Shown here one piece after another: positions 6,139 through 13,179 of a stretch of DNA of 23,617 nt. The DNA comes from a virus, in IMG/VR virus record IMGVR_UViG_3300013109_000337, positions 1 to 23,617 of that record; one strand, 5' to 3'. The notes under the pieces are model-generated. The model saw only the letters and a program-made list of their open reading frames with translations, was not told the DNA's origin and did not search any database. Position 1 is the stretch's first letter. Each line of letters starts with the position of its first letter. Position numbers and translations under genes: made by a program.

Positions 6139-7012
6139 TGAGTACTCCTTTTGCTTTTTCGAGGTATTTCGCCCTCATCGTCGTATTTTTAATACGAGGA
6201 GCAGGTGCGTAGTTGAGCATCTTGACGCCATTGATGTAGCAATCCTTTTTTGTCTGAGTGCGGAACTCAAGGACTCCATCTTTGGTGTTCAAGTGATGCA
6301 GTCGCATTGCGTAGCCTTCGTGTGGTGACTTGCTCACCTTCCCTTCGCGGTGCAAATCGTGAAAATGCTGCGGGTTTTTGGCAGCGGTTGCCAACTTCTT
6401 TCCTGCAGAAAGCATCTCTTTATTGATTTGCTCTTCCAAGTCTGTAACCAAGTTGTAGCCGATAATCTTCCAATCCCTTGGATGCAGACGTGGATAGTTT
6501 TTCTTTTTTGCCACAGAAGCCCTCTCTGCTTCTTCGCCGCGCATGGAATATACAACGTCGAGGAGGCGTTTTGTTTTTTCCTGAATCCTTGTTGCGCCGT
6601 CTCCTTTACCGATAGACAGCTCTTCCAGTGCTTTATCGCAAAAACTCATAATCTTCGGCGCGTCGTAGCCTTCTGGAATATCAATTCCTTCCCCTTTAAT
6701 GTGCATAATGCGTCCTTCACGGAACTTGACTTCGGTGCCATCGCCTTCAGGGGAGTGGTTGCAGATGTCCCACCTCCCGTTGCCAGACTCATTTGTCTCA
6801 AGAACAAACATTTCCATCGCCTTAGACCACTTCCCCTTCTCGTCTTCGCTTTCCTCTAGGTATTTATCCATTTGGGAGAGAGTCTCTTCGCTGAGTATAT
6901 CTCCGAGTTTGCCGCCAGCTTCGAGGATTTCATCTAAGCGACGGATTGCCTCTTCTTCTGTTGGGTTTCCATCACTCTCATAAGGTGTGAGTTTTTTAAT
7001 TTTAGTCTTCAT
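6131..7012 (-). CDS. Unknown 293-residue protein upstream of the methyltransferase
   Basis: A soluble, charged protein. The N-terminal 70 residues are acidic and helical (EEEAIRRLDEILEAGGKLGD). Residues about 75-120 look beta-rich (GRWDICNHSPEGDGTEVKF). A helical middle part contains NYPRLHPRDWKIIGYNLVTD. Near the C-terminus HFHDLHREGKVSKSPHEGYA has several histidines, which could bind metal. No catalytic signature is convincing and I do not recognise a family. GAGGAG lies five bases before the ATG, and the gene overlaps the methyltransferase start by eight bases. A partner role for the methyltransferase, or an anti-restriction role, is possible but based on position only. Confidence 0.75.
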   Translation of the reverse strand: MKTKIKKLTPYESDGNPTEEEAIRRLDEILEAGGKLGDILSEETLSQMDKYLEESEDEKGKWSKAMEMFVLETNESGNGRWDICNHSPEGDGTEVKFREGRIMHIKGEGIDIPEGYDAPKIMSFCDKALEELSIGKGDGATRIQEKTKRLLDVVYSMRGEEAERASVAKKKNYPRLHPRDWKIIGYNLVTDLEEQINKEMLSAGKKLATAAKNPQHFHDLHREGKVSKSPHEGYAMRLHHLNTKDGVLEFRTQTKKDCYINGVKMLNYAPAPRIKNTTMRAKYLEKAKGVLNE

Positions 7013-7022
7013 AGTAACTCCT

Positions 7023-10000
7023 CTATCCTAACATTCTAAAGTTGTGATAAATGCTTCTTGTTGAGAAGCCCCAGTTGGGATCATAATCAAGCTTTGCCAT
7101 GTAGGGGTGATTGATGTGAACATTATCTCTACCCTCTTTTATACCCCAACACTTGATGCGTGTCAAGGCATTATTTTCATCGATGACTTCAATCACCCAA
7201 TACGTCTTGCCGTTCTTTGTTTTGCGCGGCGTGACTTTGCGGGGAATGAACCATACGAGGTTCAAGTCTGGATCATAATCCGAGATTGCGGGAACAGCAT
7301 AGTCCTTCAACCTGCTCTGAATCTCATCATTCACCACCAGCGACATTGGGAAAACTCCAGTTAAGTCGGTGAGGTACTCAATCTTTTCCTCGATTGAGAA
7401 GTCTCCCTCCGGAGCATAAGTCACAATGTTGTCTTCCAAATCCTTCTCTTTTCTTGGACGCTCAACTGCAACCGAACTCCAATAGTGCTTGAGTCCAGTG
7501 AAGCGTTCATCCATAAGAGAATTCAATGCCTGACTTCGGACAAGAACATCTAGCGCCTTTTTGTTGAGCTTGCTATAAACCATGTTCTCGTTAAAGAGAA
7601 AGTCCTCAATCTTGTGGAACGGACGTCCTCTGAATATCTGCTCAATGGCAGAATCGCCAAGTCCCTTTACCGAAGTGAGGGGCTGAATGAGTGCTTTGCC
7701 GTCATCAGAAATCTCCCACACTCTGCCAGAGGTGTTGACGTTGAGAGCTTCAATGGAGAAGCCCAAGTTCTTAGCAATGTTAATTGCTGCCTCCTTGCGT
7801 CCTTCTGGTTCTTTGTCCAAGAACGCTGCCACCCACTCGATGGGATAGTAGCGAAGAAGCCACGCACACTGATAAGACAGCGTAGCATAAGAGACAGCAT
7901 GAGAAGCGTTGAAGCCATAGCCTGAGAAGAATTCCATCTTCTCCCACAGCTGCATAGCTTGGCGCTCGGTGATGCCCTTGTCAACACATCCATCGACGAA
8001 CTTGAGGCGAATCTTCTCTAGTGTCTCCGCGCCTTTGCCAGTCCCTTTTTTGGTGAGGAGTTTTCGCAGCATGTTGCCCTCATCAAGAGAGACATCGCGT
8101 CCCAACTTGTGAGCCAGCAAAGCCAGTTGCTCCTGAAAAACAATGAAGCCGTAGGTTTCTTCGAGACACTCCTTGATGATTGGGTGTCCATATTCAATCT
8201 CCTCCGGATTGGCTTTTGCCTTGGTGTACTTCTTTGCGACACCAGCAGACAATGGCCCTGGACGATAGATTGCGGTGATGGCTGCCAAGTCAACCAAGTT
8301 GTTTGGCTTGACTTCCTTGCAGAAATTCTGTGCGCCATGCTGGGTGAACTGGAAGATGCCAGCCCACTTTCCTTTGTGAAAAACCTTCTTCCACACAGAC
8401 TCATCACCGAAGTCAATCACATTCGGATCAAGATGTTTATCATAATACTTTTTGATGTCCTCGAAAGTTGGCTCTGTGATGCCCTCTTTGCGAATGAGGA
8501 TGTGCCGGATGGCTCCTTCAATCATGCGAAGCGAAGCGAGCCCCAAAATATCAAACTTAATGAAGCCCATTGGCTCCAAGTGTCGCACGTTCTGTCCCTC
8601 GCTCCACGGAGTCTGGCGGACACCACCGGATGCGATGAGAGGCATATGTTTATCCAAGTCCTCACCCACAAGAACACCACCTGCGTGGCGTGAGCAAGAA
8701 CGAACACTGCCGAAGATACGCAAGACGTGTGTCTTGACGTGAGGATACTTGGCGAGAAAACCCTTGAGGCTCTCTGAGTATTCCATCACCTCCTCGAAGG
8801 TGGGAGTGTAGACACCAGCGGCGATGCCGTTTGCTTCCTTTGCTTTTGGAAGAGCCTCGCTCATCATGCGGCTCGTCACTCGGTTTACTTCCGAGAAATC
8901 GATGCTGTAAAATTTCGAGATGTCCTTGATGAGAGAGCGCAGCTGCAGTGTATTCCAATTGGAAATAGGAACCACCACGTTGTCTCCCCACTCATCGATG
9001 AGCATATCTTTGAGAGCCATCGGATCGCCGACATCATAATCGATATCGGGATAATCCACAGCATCTTTGCGGAGGAATCTCTCGAACTGAAGATTGTACT
9101 TGATGGGATCAATCTGAGTAATCTCAAGACAATATGCAATGAGGGAACCTGCAGCTGAACCACGCCCTGCGCCAACGAGTTGAACCTGTTGAGCCTTGTC
9201 GGAAATAGCCTTCATCGTCAGAAAATACGTGCTAAAGCCGCGAGAACTAATTACGTCAAACTCCTGCTCAAGACGCTCCTCGTACTGCTTGTTGCCCGTA
9301 AGCTCTCGACTTCTCAGCCCTTCTTGGGCGTAAGCCCAAAGTGCCTCGTCTGCAGTCATGTCCTCTGGAATCACGAACTCTGGCAATCGGACTGTGTTGT
9401 CGGGGAAGAACTTCTCAACCTTGTCGTGAGCAATCTGGTATGTTCGCTCGACACTATCAATCATGAGCTGCTCATCATACTCAACGTCGCTAGGAAACAC
9501 GGGCGTGTCTCGTTCGCGGTAAATCCAATTATCTGGGTTGGAGTATTTGCGGATTGCCTCCACCATCTCATCACCATTTTTGGGATAGAGCTCGCAGCGA
9601 GTCTCGTCGATGGTATCAGGCAATGTAGCCTCTTCAAGTCCTGTGCGGAGCCAGCCGAGCTTCTTGTACAACTCCCTGTCTTTCCACACTTCCCTGTTGG
9701 GGTAGTGGCTATCAGAGGTGGACACCAGCTCAATGTCAAGCTCTCCACAAACCTTGATGACAAACTTGTTAATGGCGTGTTGATCTGGGATGGCGTTCCA
9801 CTGAATCTCTCCGTAGAAATTGCCTCCGAAGATTTCCTTAAAGCGAGTGGCAGTTTTACGCATGGCTTCGAGGACAGCTTCTTCGCCCTGCTCTCTATTC
9901 TTCCAGTAGTCACTGGCAAAGACGCCGCCCATGCATGCGCTACACACAATAATACCCTCGCGGTGTTCTGCTAATGTATCAAAGTCAATGCGAGGGTATC

Positions 10001-10493
10001 TGTAAAAATTTTCGGGCGTGTATGATTTGGAAATCATCTCAAAAAGGTTGCTTAAGCCTTTTTGATTAGCGGCAATAAGAACAAGATGACTACGACGAGA
10101 AAGAATGTCTTTGACAGCACTCTTACTAGCTTCTTCGTCCTCGACGGTTGTCCCTGTTGCTTCGGCATCTTTTTTGGCCCTTTTCTTATCTAGTGTCGCC
10201 GCTTCCTTTTCTTCATGCCATTCTTTCAAAGAGGGCACAAAATATGCTTCGCAACCATAGATCGGCTTGAAGTCCTTGCCTTGGGAGTGCATCTTCTTTG
10301 CGTGAAGCACTTGATATGCGAGCCCGTTCATGTTGCCATGATCTGTCAGAGCCAGTGCATCCATGCCATTATTGTAGGCAGATTCCATGTGCTCCTGTGG
10401 ATATCCAAGGGCATCGAACGGTGAGCCTGCCACACTGTGGGCATGCAGTCCAACGTATTTTACTTTCGGTGTTTCTCGCTTAACTTCTGTCAT
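7023..10493 (-). CDS. dnaE: DNA polymerase III alpha subunit, DnaE type (family C)
   Basis: Full-length family C replicative polymerase (1156 residues from ATG 10493). An N-terminal PHP domain carries LHAHS (H17, H19), LTDHGNMNGL near 50, GCEAYF and STSDSHY, so its metal ligands look preserved. The polymerase core has GRGSAAGS, PDIDYD near 481 (the two catalytic Asp), KFDILGL near 645 (third Asp), FIVFQEQLALLAHKLG near 781 and SGYGFNASHAVSYATLSYQC near 856. A C-terminal OB-fold-like region includes TYWVIEVIDENNALTRIKCW. An insert around residues 95-130 is highly charged. The ATG at 10493 has AGGAG seven bases upstream; the longer frame to 10544 is rejected because a consensus promoter occupies that DNA. 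It is expected to copy the phage genome, perhaps using the host clamp, since no clamp gene is seen here. Confidence 0.95.
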   Translation of the reverse strand: MTEVKRETPKVKYVGLHAHSVAGSPFDALGYPQEHMESAYNNGMDALALTDHGNMNGLAYQVLHAKKMHSQGKDFKPIYGCEAYFVPSLKEWHEEKEAATLDKKRAKKDAEATGTTVEDEEASKSAVKDILSRRSHLVLIAANQKGLSNLFEMISKSYTPENFYRYPRIDFDTLAEHREGIIVCSACMGGVFASDYWKNREQGEEAVLEAMRKTATRFKEIFGGNFYGEIQWNAIPDQHAINKFVIKVCGELDIELVSTSDSHYPNREVWKDRELYKKLGWLRTGLEEATLPDTIDETRCELYPKNGDEMVEAIRKYSNPDNWIYRERDTPVFPSDVEYDEQLMIDSVERTYQIAHDKVEKFFPDNTVRLPEFVIPEDMTADEALWAYAQEGLRSRELTGNKQYEERLEQEFDVISSRGFSTYFLTMKAISDKAQQVQLVGAGRGSAAGSLIAYCLEITQIDPIKYNLQFERFLRKDAVDYPDIDYDVGDPMALKDMLIDEWGDNVVVPISNWNTLQLRSLIKDISKFYSIDFSEVNRVTSRMMSEALPKAKEANGIAAGVYTPTFEEVMEYSESLKGFLAKYPHVKTHVLRIFGSVRSCSRHAGGVLVGEDLDKHMPLIASGGVRQTPWSEGQNVRHLEPMGFIKFDILGLASLRMIEGAIRHILIRKEGITEPTFEDIKKYYDKHLDPNVIDFGDESVWKKVFHKGKWAGIFQFTQHGAQNFCKEVKPNNLVDLAAITAIYRPGPLSAGVAKKYTKAKANPEEIEYGHPIIKECLEETYGFIVFQEQLALLAHKLGRDVSLDEGNMLRKLLTKKGTGKGAETLEKIRLKFVDGCVDKGITERQAMQLWEKMEFFSGYGFNASHAVSYATLSYQCAWLLRYYPIEWVAAFLDKEPEGRKEAAINIAKNLGFSIEALNVNTSGRVWEISDDGKALIQPLTSVKGLGDSAIEQIFRGRPFHKIEDFLFNENMVYSKLNKKALDVLVRSQALNSLMDERFTGLKHYWSSVAVERPRKEKDLEDNIVTYAPEGDFSIEEKIEYLTDLTGVFPMSLVVNDEIQSRLKDYAVPAISDYDPDLNLVWFIPRKVTPRKTKNGKTYWVIEVIDENNALTRIKCWGIKEGRDNVHINHPYMAKLDYDPNWGFSTRSIYHNFRMLG

Positions 10494-10526
10494 TTTTTCT
10501 CCTGAATTTTTCTGTAGCATCTTCTT

Positions 10527-10555
10527 ATTATAGTCGAAAACCATCTAGTTGTCAA
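10527..10555 (-). promoter_or_regulatory. Perfect consensus sigma70 promoter for dnaE
   Basis: TTGACA (10555-10550), 17 bases, TATAAT (10532-10527) on the minus strand: an exact match to the E. coli consensus at both boxes. Expected start near 10520, giving a leader of about 27 bases. The TGA stop codon of the upstream gene (10554-10552) lies inside the -35 box. Confidence 0.88.
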
Positions 10556-10749
10556 CCTATTTTCTTTAATCTATATCCCGCAACCCAAACTTCTTTTCCG
10601 TCCGAGCAAAAGCCAACACGGAGTGCCTGATTGGGAACCGATTCAATTACCTGCAGGATGAGTCCGATGTCATGATCGGGGAGTGAGTAGTCCACTGGCT
10701 TCGTCATCTCCACCAAGTCACCAACCTTAAATTTTTCCAACCTACTCAT
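10552..10749 (-). CDS. Small SH3-like beta-barrel protein (copy 1)
   Basis: A 65-residue protein starting MSRLEKFKVGDLVEM. The motif KVGDLV, then GLILQVIES, then RVGFCSDGKEVWVAGYRLKKIG fits a small five-stranded barrel of the SH3/KOW kind, where GDLV begins the first strand. It shares spacing and key residues with the gene just upstream (KTGDLVRV, GIVLED, YVKVFY, GQIEKI), so the two look like tandem paralogues. Its ATG overlaps the upstream stop by eight bases (ATGAGTAG). Such barrels often bind nucleic acid or protein. No specific function can be assigned. Confidence 0.7.
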   Translation of the reverse strand: MSRLEKFKVGDLVEMTKPVDYSLPDHDIGLILQVIESVPNQALRVGFCSDGKEVWVAGYRLKKIG

Positions 10750-11005
10750 CTATCTTCTCTATCTGTCCTGAGTGGACATAGTAGCTTCTGTTGTCATAAA
10801 ACACCTTAACGTAGCATGTGGCATGTGAGGCGTCCTCCAATACAATTCCTGGGAACACATCAAACTTCAACTCCTCGGCTCCCAGATCGTGGGGAATGTG
10901 AACCCTCACTAAATCACCCGTCTTGAGTGGGCTAGTTCTCTGCACCAACGAGTCGGTAAGAGCGTTGAGCCTCCGTCTTTTGGAACGTGACGATACCATT
11001 GGCAT
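10742..11005 (-). CDS. Small SH3-like beta-barrel protein (copy 2), start uncertain
   Basis: The conserved core begins around LKTGDLVRVHIPHDLGAEEL and ends YVHSGQIEKIDE, again a short beta-barrel pattern like its downstream neighbour. The ATG at 11005 gives 87 residues, but the first 25 (MPMVSSRSKRRRLNALTDSL) lie inside the end of the preceding gene in another frame. Only weak ribosome binding sites are visible (AGAG before the second ATG at 10999). A GTG at 10945 or TTG at 10948 would cut the overlap to 14-17 bases and leave a 66-67 residue protein, the same size as copy 1. I report the longest form but consider the shorter one likely. Confidence 0.6.
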   Translation of the reverse strand: MPMVSSRSKRRRLNALTDSLVQRTSPLKTGDLVRVHIPHDLGAEELKFDVFPGIVLEDASHATCYVKVFYDNRSYYVHSGQIEKIDE

Positions 11006-11828
11006 TCTCTATGTGTTTCTGAACTTCATCTTCTGAAGCCAGGTAGTCTCTATAGTTATCCCATGTGTCAATCTGGTGATACCAAGGGACTTCAATTTCT
11101 GTTGGCTCATCCATTATAACAGACTTAAAAATTTCGTCAAGCTCTGTTTTATATTTTCTTACTTCTCTCCTCGCATAAACGAACACATCCCTGTCGAACG
11201 TGAATGCGGTGTGAAGCCCATCTGCTACGGACTTGCCTTGATGTGTAATGATATAAGATTTGTTGGAGCGCAGCATGTTCCTCTTCTTTCGCAAGATGTC
11301 AGCGTTGTAAACTCCATAAGGAAACGAGACAAAGTACTTATCGGGGATGAGCCACTTGCTAACCCGAAAGGACATGCGGAAGGAGGTGATGGCGCCAACG
11401 AGGGCGCTCCAGCCAAGAGACTCTCGGCGTTCGAAATCAACTGGCTTCAGTTTGACATAATAAATTGGGATGCGCCGGATGTTATCTTTCTGGATGGAGC
11501 GAGGGTTCTTTGCAATCCTGTCAATCTCTACGGGATCATGAACCCAATCGCCAAGTCGATGGCGGATGAGAGGAGTGGTTCCCTCTTTGCAGACAACCCA
11601 GATGGTGCTGACACCTGCACAAGCACACTCATAGACTGCATGCTCGATCGCAAGATAGTCCTGTGCCACTGGCATGAGTGAATCGTGCCAAGGCATATTA
11701 AAATCAAGTTCGGCTCCCGTTACTGGGACGATACCCGCAAGATGAAAGTCGCCTACTGCGTACTTCCCTCTTTTAGATTTCCTCTTCTCTCGAAGAATCC
11801 GAACTCCTTCTAGGTTCTCCTTCTCCAT
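10932..11828 (-). CDS. Putative nucleotidyltransferase-like protein (GT-A-like fold)
   Basis: A 298-residue protein. After a basic N-terminal arm, HLAGIVPVTG (29-38) is followed by DFNMPWHDSLMPVAQDYLAI and EHAVYECACAGVSTIWVVCK (62-81). The arrangement strand-loop, L-x-P-V, helix, then AG-x-x-x-I-x-VV is that of sugar-nucleotide nucleotidyltransferases (LPKALLPV...AGV..I.VV). PLIRHRLGDWVHDP and KYFVSFPYGVYNADIL follow. The usual GGxGTRL loop is not present as such (GIVPVTGAEL), so catalysis is uncertain. It could act in modifying nucleotides, DNA or surface sugars. AGGAAAG lies about six bases before the ATG at 11828, and a consensus promoter lies just upstream. The start overlaps the preceding gene by 56 bases, but no alternative in-frame start was found. 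Confidence 0.65.
   Translation of the reverse strand: MEKENLEGVRILREKRKSKRGKYAVGDFHLAGIVPVTGAELDFNMPWHDSLMPVAQDYLAIEHAVYECACAGVSTIWVVCKEGTTPLIRHRLGDWVHDPVEIDRIAKNPRSIQKDNIRRIPIYYVKLKPVDFERRESLGWSALVGAITSFRMSFRVSKWLIPDKYFVSFPYGVYNADILRKKRNMLRSNKSYIITHQGKSVADGLHTAFTFDRDVFVYARREVRKYKTELDEIFKSVIMDEPTEIEVPWYHQIDTWDNYRDYLASEDEVQKHIENANGIVTFQKTEAQRSYRLVGAEN
11113..11140 (-). promoter_or_regulatory. Possible internal promoter in the nucleotidyltransferase-like gene
   Basis: TTGACG (11140-11135), 16 bases, TATAAT (11118-11113) on the minus strand, inside coding sequence about 110 bases before the start of the small beta-barrel genes. It could add transcription of those genes, but a chance match in AT-rich coding DNA is quite possible. 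Confidence 0.3.
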
Positions 11829-12627
11829 CTATCTTTCCTAATCGATACTCCAAATATCTATTATACACTCTCGACTCACCTTTGTCAATTCCTGAAAACT
11901 TGATGCTGTCGGTGTCCTCGTACTCGTTCTTGTGGAGGATGTAGCTTTCGCGATAACCAATCTCAACTTTCAATGAAAGGTACGCTGGCTTTCCGTTGTA
12001 TGCTTGGGTGCCGTTTCTAGATCCTCTTATTCCGGCTTCCTTCATCATCTCTCTGGCTTTCAGTAGTGCATATGATTCTGAGTAGTTGTTGTCTTTTAAT
12101 TGTTCGCCTGTCATTATTGATAGGGCGCATGCGTCCTTGATGCTGTCTCTCTTGCCTGCAATGCGCTCGTTAGGGTAGAACATCAGCTTCTTAACAAAGC
12201 TGCTCTCCGAGTCGGTGAGGAACTCATATGGGTGTCTCCCTCCTCGCTTGACGTATATCCAGTCAAGTACGAGATATTCCTTCTTCGCCTCTTTTGTTGG
12301 AAGCGGCAACCCGTCGACTGCCATGTCATCAATGATGTGGACTGTCTCGTAGGAGAAGGGAATCACTCTTGAATTGTCTGTAAAGCATTTTATTTCTTTC
12401 TCCTCGGAATTGAGCCGAACAGAGGTGAGTCCGTGGGAAACAGGCAGCTGTCCCGAAAGGGACATCTTAAATGCTAAATCTTCCCACTTAGCGAGGGAGT
12501 TAGGGCGGAAAAAGTGCGGCTTTTGAGGAATGCATAGCAGAGGGTAGCCAGAAGAATAAGCGAATTCTAGAGCCTCTAAGCTACCTCCTACAATGATGTT
12601 TTCATATTTGTGTGTGTGTTGTTTCAA
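11773..12627 (-). CDS. Unknown protein with Rossmann-like N-terminus
   Basis: A 284-residue protein. YENIIVGGSLEALEFAYSSG near the N-terminus looks like a strand, GG-x-x-x-A turn and helix of a dinucleotide-binding fold, but only the first element is clear and no later FAD/NAD motif is seen. A basic region (KRGGRHPYEFLTDSESSFVK) and a charged C-terminus follow. The frame has no ATG near its N-terminus. The best start is TTG at 12627, four bases after the upstream stop, with GGTGAG close before it. The last 19 codons overlap the next gene. It lies next to the nucleotidyltransferase-like gene, so the pair may act in one pathway. Family not recognised. Confidence 0.65.
   Translation of the reverse strand: MKQHTHKYENIIVGGSLEALEFAYSSGYPLLCIPQKPHFFRPNSLAKWEDLAFKMSLSGQLPVSHGLTSVRLNSEEKEIKCFTDNSRVIPFSYETVHIIDDMAVDGLPLPTKEAKKEYLVLDWIYVKRGGRHPYEFLTDSESSFVKKLMFYPNERIAGKRDSIKDACALSIMTGEQLKDNNYSESYALLKAREMMKEAGIRGSRNGTQAYNGKPAYLSLKVEIGYRESYILHKNEYEDTDSIKFSGIDKGESRVYNRYLEYRLGKIDGEGEPRRSSDSSREEEI
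11860..11888 (-). promoter_or_regulatory. Perfect consensus sigma70 promoter for the nucleotidyltransferase-like gene
   Basis: TTGACA (11888-11883), 17 bases, TATAAT (11865-11860) on the minus strand, an exact consensus match. Expected start near 11853, about 25 bases before the ATG at 11828. It lies inside the 3' end of the 284-residue gene, so its presence is not explained by an intergenic gap. Confidence 0.8.
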
Positions 12628-12630
12628 GTC

Positions 12631-12831
12631 TCACCAGAAAATATTAAACAGGCTAACCAGCAGCGTTGCAAATCCTTGAGCAACCATGCTTACAGCGCCA
12701 ACCAAAGACATAAGAAAGTAGTATATCGGATCAGATGTCTCTGGTACGAAAACGATGGAAATCAAACAAATCACCGGAATTACTAGGGTGAAGACGACTC
12801 CCAGAAATCTAAATGGGGAAAAATTATCCAT
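12631..12831 (-). CDS. Small membrane protein, two predicted transmembrane segments
   Basis: A 66-residue, very hydrophobic protein: FLGVVFTLVIPVICLISIVF (about 9-28) and YYFLMSLVGAVSMVAQGFAT (about 37-56), joined by a short polar loop VPETSDP. This layout fits a two-helix inner-membrane protein such as a small holin or superinfection-exclusion protein, but position among early genes gives no support for lysis. The ATG at 12831 has no clear ribosome binding site, which lowers confidence. The stop lies three bases before the TTG start of the next gene, which may depend on it for coupled translation. Confidence 0.55.
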   Translation of the reverse strand: MDNFSPFRFLGVVFTLVIPVICLISIVFVPETSDPIYYFLMSLVGAVSMVAQGFATLLVSLFNIFW

Positions 12832-12906
12832 AGAAGAGCGAGCGAATGAGAGAACCAGCTCTCAGTAAAACTCAACTCGTCCGTGGACAAATTTTCTCCT
12901 AAGCTT
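12832..12906 (-). other. Intergenic stretch with two small hairpins
   Basis: Between the GroES-like and membrane-protein genes. TGAGAG (12847-12852) and CTCTCA (12859-12864) form a six-base stem with a six-base loop, and GTCC-gt-GGAC lies at 12879-12888. There is no T-tract, so these are not typical terminators. They may affect translation of the small membrane protein, which lacks an obvious ribosome binding site. Confidence 0.35.
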
Positions 12907-13179
12907 TTAGAGTCTTACTTCGCACAATACATAATTTGCTTGAAGTAAATAGTGGGTATTACCATCAAGGGTAACTTCCCTAACCATATTCGGCTCTGCA
13001 ACAACGAGAGAGCCCTCTTGGATCTCGTTTTTAACAGAATCGTGTACGCTGAGGACTTTTGCAACTACATAGTCCTTCTGTTTTTGGTAGTCCACTGGGA
13101 GGAGGACATGAGGCTTCTCTACCTCTTCTTCCTCCACCAGTTCAACCAAAATATGTTTGTTCTTTGGAAAGATTTTCAT
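12907..13179 (-). CDS. GroES-like co-chaperonin (gp31-like)
   Basis: About 90 residues, the size of GroES/Cpn10. It begins MKIFPKNKHILVELVEEEEV, like the first strands of GroES (RPLHDRVIVKR). The region 17-36 resembles the GroES mobile loop, with VLLP (25-28) in the place of the hydrophobic IVL tripeptide that contacts GroEL. Later strands KDYVVAKVLSV, GSLVVAEPNM and YLLQANYVLCEV match the barrel and the C-terminal strand. Phage co-chaperonins such as T4 gp31 replace host GroES so that the GroEL chamber can fold the major capsid protein; the same role is inferred here. ATG 13179 is preferred over the TTG at 13182, overlaps the upstream stop (TGATG), and has GGGAG about nine bases before it. 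Confidence 0.7.
   Translation of the reverse strand: MKIFPKNKHILVELVEEEEVEKPHVLLPVDYQKQKDYVVAKVLSVHDSVKNEIQEGSLVVAEPNMVREVTLDGNTHYLLQANYVLCEVRL

Noticed and set aside
8109-8693. Plus-strand open frame of 194 codons inside dnaE
   Set aside because: Antisense shadow of the conserved DnaE core (FQEQ and FDILGL regions).
9180-9974. Plus-strand open frame of 264 codons inside dnaE
   Set aside because: It lies wholly opposite conserved DnaE palm and PHP motifs; no start signals and no recognisable product.
10494-10544. 17-codon N-terminal extension of DnaE
   Set aside because: A perfect promoter and the expected transcription start lie in this DNA, so the message would begin after the upstream ATG; AGGAG precedes the ATG at 10493.
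12604-12624. Short CA/TG repeat
   Set aside because: Only a few dinucleotide units at the start of the 284-residue gene; too short to call a repeat of interest.
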